Assembly: GCA_022823865.1 (NCBI GenBank)
Contig: JAJEHF010000127.1
Span: 1 to 62,357, forward strand
Direction: 5' to 3'
DNA: 62,357 nucleotides
Source: Bryobacterales bacterium
Lineage (GTDB): Bacteria; Acidobacteriota; Terriglobia; Bryobacterales; UBA6623
Part shown: one piece after another, positions 58,840 to 62,357 of the stretch
How positions within the stretch are numbered: position 1 is the first letter of the stretch
How the letters are laid out: each line of letters starts with the position of its first letter
Notes under the pieces: model-generated
Told to the model about the DNA's origin: nothing
What the model saw: the letters and a program-made list of their open reading frames with translations, nothing else
Database searches by the model: none
Made by a program: the position numbers and the translations under genes

Positions 58840-60012
58840 CTACAGTGTGTTGAGGAAGATCGGAGCGCCCGCCTTGTTGTCGCGCTTCGGCAAGAGAGTC
58901 GCGGTGTCGTACATCGTGCTTACGTCGACGCTGCGCGACTTGCCGCCCGGACCGGGGATCTCGGCGTCCACGTAGCACCCCTTCTGGAGCGCCATCATGC
59001 GCCCCGAGCTGCCGTCGGCGATGCGCTCCACGGCCATGGCCGCGAAGGTCGTCGCCACGAGCCGGTCGATGAAATCGGGAGGCCCGCCGCGCAGGTCGTA
59101 GGTCAGGTCGCTGACCACGGTCTCTTCCTTGAGCCGCTTCTTGACCTCTTGGCTCAGCGCCTCGCCGACGCTCATCTTCTTGCGATGCCCGTAGGCATCG
59201 GCGTCTCCGTATTCCTGCACGGTGCGGCCTTCCCAAGTGGCCCCTTCGGACAGCACGACGAGGGTGTAATTGCTCGGATTCTCGCGCTTGTCCTGCATGA
59301 GTAGCGCCAGCAGCCGGTCCAGGTCGAAGACATGTTCCGGAATGCAGCAGCGGATGCCGGTGACATAGGCCGTGTACAGGGCCGTGAAGCCCGCGTCGCG
59401 ACCGAAGACGCGAAAGATCCCGACGCGCTCGTGCGAGCCAACTGTCGTGCGCTGGCGGCTGATGTTGTCGACGGCGCGCGTGATTGCCGTCGAAAAACCG
59501 ATGCAGTACTCGGTGTTCGGCACGTCGTTGTCCATCGTCTTCGGCAGGCAGACGACGGGGAAGCCCTCCTCGTGCAGGCGGCGGGCATAGCTGAGGGTGT
59601 CGTCGCCGCCGATCGCGATGAGCGAGTCCAGCTTCAGCGTCTCCAGGTTCTCCAGCACGATGGGCGTAAAGTCCACGATGCCGGGGCTGACTTCGGCCAG
59701 CGAGCCCAGCCGGCCCTGGAGATGCTCAGGGCTGTCACCAACCTTCATGCGCGAGGGTAGCGTGCGGGTCGAGTGCAGGAAGGTGCCGCCCATGCGGTCG
59801 ACCGTGCGAGTGTTGGCGCGGTTTAACGGCAGCAGGTACTCGGGGTCGACCCCATCCACGGGGTTGACGTGAGTGAGGCCTTTCCAGCCCCGCCGGATCC
59901 CGACGACCTCGATGCCGCGGTCGCGGGCGTCGTAGACCGCAGCCCTGATCGCTGCGTTGAGGCCCGGCACGTCACCGCCGCCGGTCAAGATGCCAATGCG
60001 TTTTCCAGTCAT
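58840..60012 (-). CDS. pfp: 6-phosphofructokinase, pyrophosphate-dependent type
   Basis: 390 aa from ATG 60012 (the frame is open to 60135). GILTGGGDVPGLNAAI is the N-terminal nucleotide/phosphate loop, GGDDT at residues 135-139 and PKTMDND at 157-163 the two diagnostic sites. ATP-dependent enzymes have GGDGS/T and PGTIDND; Asp and Lys at these positions are typical of PPi-dependent enzymes. GFSTAITRAVDNI and GSHERVGIFRVFGRDAGFTAL follow. It probably acts reversibly in glycolysis/gluconeogenesis. In-line with the upstream hypothetical gene (56 bp gap). Confidence 0.9.
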   Translation of the reverse strand: MTGKRIGILTGGGDVPGLNAAIRAAVYDARDRGIEVVGIRRGWKGLTHVNPVDGVDPEYLLPLNRANTRTVDRMGGTFLHSTRTLPSRMKVGDSPEHLQGRLGSLAEVSPGIVDFTPIVLENLETLKLDSLIAIGGDDTLSYARRLHEEGFPVVCLPKTMDNDVPNTEYCIGFSTAITRAVDNISRQRTTVGSHERVGIFRVFGRDAGFTALYTAYVTGIRCCIPEHVFDLDRLLALLMQDKRENPSNYTLVVLSEGATWEGRTVQEYGDADAYGHRKKMSVGEALSQEVKKRLKEETVVSDLTYDLRGGPPDFIDRLVATTFAAMAVERIADGSSGRMMALQKGCYVDAEIPGPGGKSRSVDVSTMYDTATLLPKRDNKAGAPIFLNTL

Positions 60013-60068
60013 GTCAGAGTCTCGCTCGGGTGTGGCCGCTCGGCGGCGAGTTCGGTCCTGCGCGGCTT

Positions 60069-60554
60069 CTAGCCGGAGGCCGCGGGAACTTCGTTCGGCT
60101 CTAGGTACGGCTCGGTCAGCGCTTCCAGCTCCCATCCGAGATGGTTGATGTAATGCAGCACTAGATCCGGGTCGAAGCGGTCCTTGCAGTGCTCGAAGAC
60201 GCGCTGCTCCCAGCCGTCGGAAAGCTGGCTCGAGTAGTCGCTGTCCTTGTCGAAGAACCCATTCTCATCGTGCTCGATCTCCAACAGGTCCAACACCTCG
60301 ACGATCAACGGAATGTTGGAGACCAGCACGGCTTGCGAGAGATCCCGGGCGAGTTCGGCGTCGCCGTCCTTGATCTGCTCCCACATTCGCGGCGCGGCGG
60401 CGCGCAGCTTCTGGCGGTTCAGGGTTCGCAGCCTGGAGCGGACCTTGATCGCTTCGTACACACCGTAGGTCCGCAGCGCACCGAGTGACACGGACCGGAC
60501 CAGCCTGCTGGTGCGGTCGCTTCCGAACGCCTCGTAGACCTCCGTCAGTTCCAC
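60069..60554 (-). CDS. Hypothetical conserved-looking protein (161 aa)
   Basis: From GTG 60554. No known domain: helices SRLVRSVSLGALRTYGVYEAIKV and LRTLNRQKLRAAAPRMWEQIKDG, then SQAVLVSNIPLIVEVLDLLEIEHDENGFFDKD and WEQRVFEHCKDRFDPDLVLHYINHLGWELEAL. Soluble, mostly helical and acidic at the end. It lies in line between the methyltransferase and the phosphofructokinase. A TATTCT is 7 nt before the start, indicating its own leaderless promoter. Confidence 0.75.
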   Translation of the reverse strand: MELTEVYEAFGSDRTSRLVRSVSLGALRTYGVYEAIKVRSRLRTLNRQKLRAAAPRMWEQIKDGDAELARDLSQAVLVSNIPLIVEVLDLLEIEHDENGFFDKDSDYSSQLSDGWEQRVFEHCKDRFDPDLVLHYINHLGWELEALTEPYLEPNEVPAASG

Positions 60555-60561
60555 TTTTCGG

Positions 60562-60567
60562 AGAATA
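60562..60567 (-). promoter_or_regulatory. -10-like element of the 161-aa gene
   Basis: TATTCT on the minus strand, 7 nt before GTG 60554, with no Shine-Dalgarno box. Confidence 0.4.
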
Positions 60568-60575
60568 CCACAGGG

Positions 60576-61109
60576 CTATTTCAAGGCTTCGAGTTCGAAG
60601 ACCAACACCTTTCCGCGCACCAGGAAGCACAGGTAGTACTCCCAGAACTTGCGGAAGAACCGCCATTGATTGACCGCGAACTCGAAGCCCAGCAGCCTCC
60701 AGAATCGCAACAGCTTGATCTCCGTCCGCACCTCCCGGAAGCGGCACTGGGAGTAGTAGGCGAAGCCGCCGGCCTCTGTGAAGTAGCGGAATGAGAAGGA
60801 GTTGAGGTGCCAGCGGTGCGTGGGGTCGGTGAACGAGCTCGCGTCCGAATAGTGCGGCGTCTCGATCAGGAGGCGCCCGCCGGGCCGGAGCACGCGGTGC
60901 GCTTCTTCCACGGCATGCACGACATCGCCGACGTGCTCGATGACGTGGACGAGGTTGACGCTGCCGATCGTCGCCTCTAGGAAGGGCAGTCCCTGATCAA
61001 TGTCGGCCAGCACGTCCGCGGCCGTGTTGGCGATGCGGTCGACACCTATCGCGCCCTGCCGTTTGTTCTGGCCACAGCCGATGTCGAGACTGGGTGCCTC
61101 GTTCGCCAA
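60576..61109 (-). CDS. SAM-dependent methyltransferase (type 11-like)
   Basis: 177 aa starting at TTG 61109. SLDIGCGQNKRQGAIGVDR is motif I, LVHVIEHVGDVVHAVEEAHRVLRPGGRLLIETPHYS the region from motif IV to the post-motif helix. The C-terminus has RFRKFW-like hydrophobic/aromatic text (WRFFRKFWEYYLCFLV). It is short compared with the usual 200-260 aa, so this is probably a minimal domain. Substrate unknown. TACAAT lies 7 nt before the start. Divergent from the PhyH gene (74 bp). Confidence 0.85.
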   Translation of the reverse strand: MANEAPSLDIGCGQNKRQGAIGVDRIANTAADVLADIDQGLPFLEATIGSVNLVHVIEHVGDVVHAVEEAHRVLRPGGRLLIETPHYSDASSFTDPTHRWHLNSFSFRYFTEAGGFAYYSQCRFREVRTEIKLLRFWRLLGFEFAVNQWRFFRKFWEYYLCFLVRGKVLVFELEALK

Positions 61110-61116
61110 CCGAACG

Positions 61117-61122
61117 ATTGTA
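61117..61122 (-). promoter_or_regulatory. -10-like element of the methyltransferase gene
   Basis: TACAAT on the minus strand, 7 nt before TTG 61109, with no Shine-Dalgarno box. Confidence 0.4.
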
Positions 61123-61183
61123 ACCGGCTGCTGCGCGCCGCGCCGGGAGCGCCCGGGCGTATGATGGTTCGGCCGGGGCGCTT

Positions 61184-61996
61184 GTGCAACTCCCGCTCAC
61201 ACCTGCTCAGCGTGACCGCTACCACAAGACGGGCTTCCTGTGCCCCATCGATGCCTTGGAGCCGCCCGAGGCAGAACGCTACCGCAGAGCGTATTTCGGG
61301 GTGGCCGCTGCCTTCGGCGGCGCCCCGAAAGCGGTGCAGATGAGCCAGATCCACCGCTTCTACGGGTGGGCTTGGGAACTGGCGACACACCCCACGGTGC
61401 TCGCTGTGGTCGAGAGCGTGCTCGGCGCCGACATCTTGCTCTGGTCCGCCTCCGTCTTTCCGAAGCCGGCGCGCGATACGGGCTATGTCAGCATGCACCA
61501 AGACGGCACGTACTGGGGCTTGGACGGCGGAGCGGTCACCACCGCTTGGATCGCTCTCACCGACAGCACGCGGGCGAACGGCTGCATGCGCGTGTTGCCA
61601 GGCTCGCACCTGCTGGAGATCCAGCCGCACACCGACACGTATGCCGAGGACAACCTGCTCACGCGAGGCCAAGAGATCCAGGTCGAATACGACGACAGCG
61701 ACGTGGTGGACATCGAGCTGCGAGCAGGCCAGCTGTCGCTGCACCACGTGCGGGCGATCCACGGCTCGCACGCGAACGGTTCCGACGTGCCGCGGATCGG
61801 ATTCGCGGCCCGCTACGTCACGCCCGACGCCAAGCCGCTGCTGCCGGACCAATCGGCGGCCTTGGTCCGAGGCCGCGACCGCTTCGGCCACTGGGACCTG
61901 CGCAGCGACCCGCCGGAGTATCCGTCCATGGAGAGCGCCGTGCTGGCCCATCGGGAAGAGGCGGCCAAGTTCGTCGCCGCGTTGACCTCCGACTAG
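61184..61996 (+). CDS. Phytanoyl-CoA dioxygenase (PhyH) family protein
   Basis: 270 aa from GTG 61184, preceded by GGGG. Fe(II)/2-oxoglutarate dioxygenase fold: FLCPIDALEPPEAERYR near the start, SMHQDGTYWGL with the HxD metal ligands, AWIALTDSTRANGCMRVLPGSH as the core strand, and HHVRAIHGSHANGSDVPRIGFAARY with the distal His and the 2OG-binding Arg. The set is complete. Substrate unknown; such genes are abundant in sponge-symbiont and soil heterotrophs. It is followed by the truncated symporter gene 23 bp later. Confidence 0.92.
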   Translation: MQLPLTPAQRDRYHKTGFLCPIDALEPPEAERYRRAYFGVAAAFGGAPKAVQMSQIHRFYGWAWELATHPTVLAVVESVLGADILLWSASVFPKPARDTGYVSMHQDGTYWGLDGGAVTTAWIALTDSTRANGCMRVLPGSHLLEIQPHTDTYAEDNLLTRGQEIQVEYDDSDVVDIELRAGQLSLHHVRAIHGSHANGSDVPRIGFAARYVTPDAKPLLPDQSAALVRGRDRFGHWDLRSDPPEYPSMESAVLAHREEAAKFVAALTSD

Positions 61997-62019
61997 GAAC
62001 AGCGCCACTCGCCGCTCGC

Positions 62020-62235
62020 ATGACACTGGTCGGCTGGATCCTGGCGCTGGGCATCAACGCCGCCATGGTCGCGGCCGGCTGGCTGCGCTCTAGGCGCCCG
62101 AGCAGCGTCGCGGACTGGCAGCTCGCCTCTCGCAGCCTGGCCTGGCCGGCCATCGGCTTGTCGCTGCTTGCGACCGCGGTGGACAGCGGGGACTTTGTCG
62201 CGGTGGTTGGCGGCGCCTCACTACTGTCCCGTTAA
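62020..62235 (+). CDS. Sodium:solute symporter, N-terminal fragment cut by IS
   Basis: 71 aa starting at ATG 62020. MTLVGWILALGINAAMVAAGW is a membrane helix; the next segments (SSVADWQLASRSLAWPAIGLSLLATAVDSGDFVAVVGGAS) match the beginning of SSS transporters (ADWQLA-R-L..., LATAVDSGDFVAVVGGA). After GGAS the sequence changes to ACTACTGTCCCGTTAA with a stop at 62233-62235, so the remaining ~450 residues are missing because an insertion element begins here. Truncated, non-functional in this copy. Confidence 0.8.
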   Translation: MTLVGWILALGINAAMVAAGWLRSRRPSSVADWQLASRSLAWPAIGLSLLATAVDSGDFVAVVGGASLLSR

Positions 62236-62357
62236 CTGGAAGAGTGCAACGTACAAGACATCTTATATCAGTGATATACGGGTAGGTTTCTGATGTGAAC
62301 GACTTCAGCGCTCCGGCTGTCGTTCGATCATCTTATGTGTTCCGCTTCGGCGGACCG
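62219..62357. mobile_element. Beginning of an insertion element interrupting the symporter gene
   Basis: From about 62219 the sequence loses GC-rich coding character and reads ACTACTGTCCCGTTAACTGG, a plausible IS terminus, then AT-richer DNA with an inverted repeat ATATCA-G-TGATAT (62265-62277). No transposase start is visible before the window ends. Family not assignable; the start at 62219 is approximate. Confidence 0.55.

Noticed and set aside
1..62357. CRISPR array or phage genes
   Set aside because: No short regularly spaced repeats, integrase, portal, capsid or terminase sequences seen.
62219..62357. The end element being the same IS as at the window start
   Set aside because: Termini share only CTACT and a few scattered bases; not enough to say they are the same element.

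Overview
The window is one 62.4 kb stretch of GC-rich bacterial chromosome, bounded by insertion-sequence material on both sides. Positions 1-111 are the tail of an IS630-type transposase, and the last ~140 bases look like the start of another element. The gene content suggests a heterotrophic Acidobacteriota-like bacterium, possibly host-associated: three CRTAC1/ASPIC-UnbV FG-GAP proteins, TPR proteins, an ankyrin protein, DUF1592/DUF1501-type secreted proteins, DUF3604, PhyH, SGLT-like symporters, a Gfo/Idh/MocA oxidoreductase and a mandelate-racemase-like enzyme. This placement is inferred from gene content only; no rRNA or other phylogenetic marker apart from thrS is present.

Layout. (1) 0.1-0.8 kb: ankyrin gene beheaded by an IS. 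(2) 0.8-12.4 kb, minus strand: six co-directional genes for exported proteins (DUF1592-like cytochrome, Tat-exported DUF1501-like protein, seven-heme cytochrome c, TPR protein, two CRTAC1 proteins), several with stop/start overlaps. A reduced CRTAC1+TPR copy lies at 13.4-16.3 kb, with a Tat-exported sugar-phosphate isomerase between. (3) 16.3-29.2 kb: accessory island with IS debris, an intact NYN gene, a HicB-like protein, thrS, a 1399-aa DUF1998 helicase coupled to a 781-aa partner with an Ig-like and an L13e-like domain, a truncated NYN gene and a PD-(D/E)XK-like protein. (4) 29.4-39.6 kb: FNR-like reductase, short CbiX, SGLT-like symporter, TPR lipoprotein, DUF3604 protein, RND pump without adaptor. 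(5) 40-50.9 kb: second accessory island, less GC-rich. It has a HEPN-like gene pair, then a type I restriction-modification operon (hsdM, hsdS, hsdR) into which a Septu-like ATPase/HNH pair and two unknown small genes are nested through overlapping start and stop codons. (6) 50.9-62.2 kb: metabolic and housekeeping genes (Gfo/Idh/MocA, degenerate amidohydrolase, enolase-superfamily enzyme, trpA, chorismate mutase, tyrA, rsfS, nuoA, PPi-type phosphofructokinase, methyltransferase, PhyH) and a symporter cut by an IS.

The most novel signals are: (a) the helicase + Ig/L13e-like two-gene module; (b) a shared leader architecture in front of both NYN genes (sigma70-type promoter, GCTGTCGG, 11-bp hairpin, 18-19 nt to the ATG); (c) a Septu-like pair plus two small unknown genes inside the hsd operon; (d) two inverted 24-bp IS ends (23/24 identical) bounding a 10.7-kb segment that includes thrS and the helicase module; and (e) a recurrent -10-like hexamer 7-11 nt upstream of start codons, suggesting leaderless transcripts.
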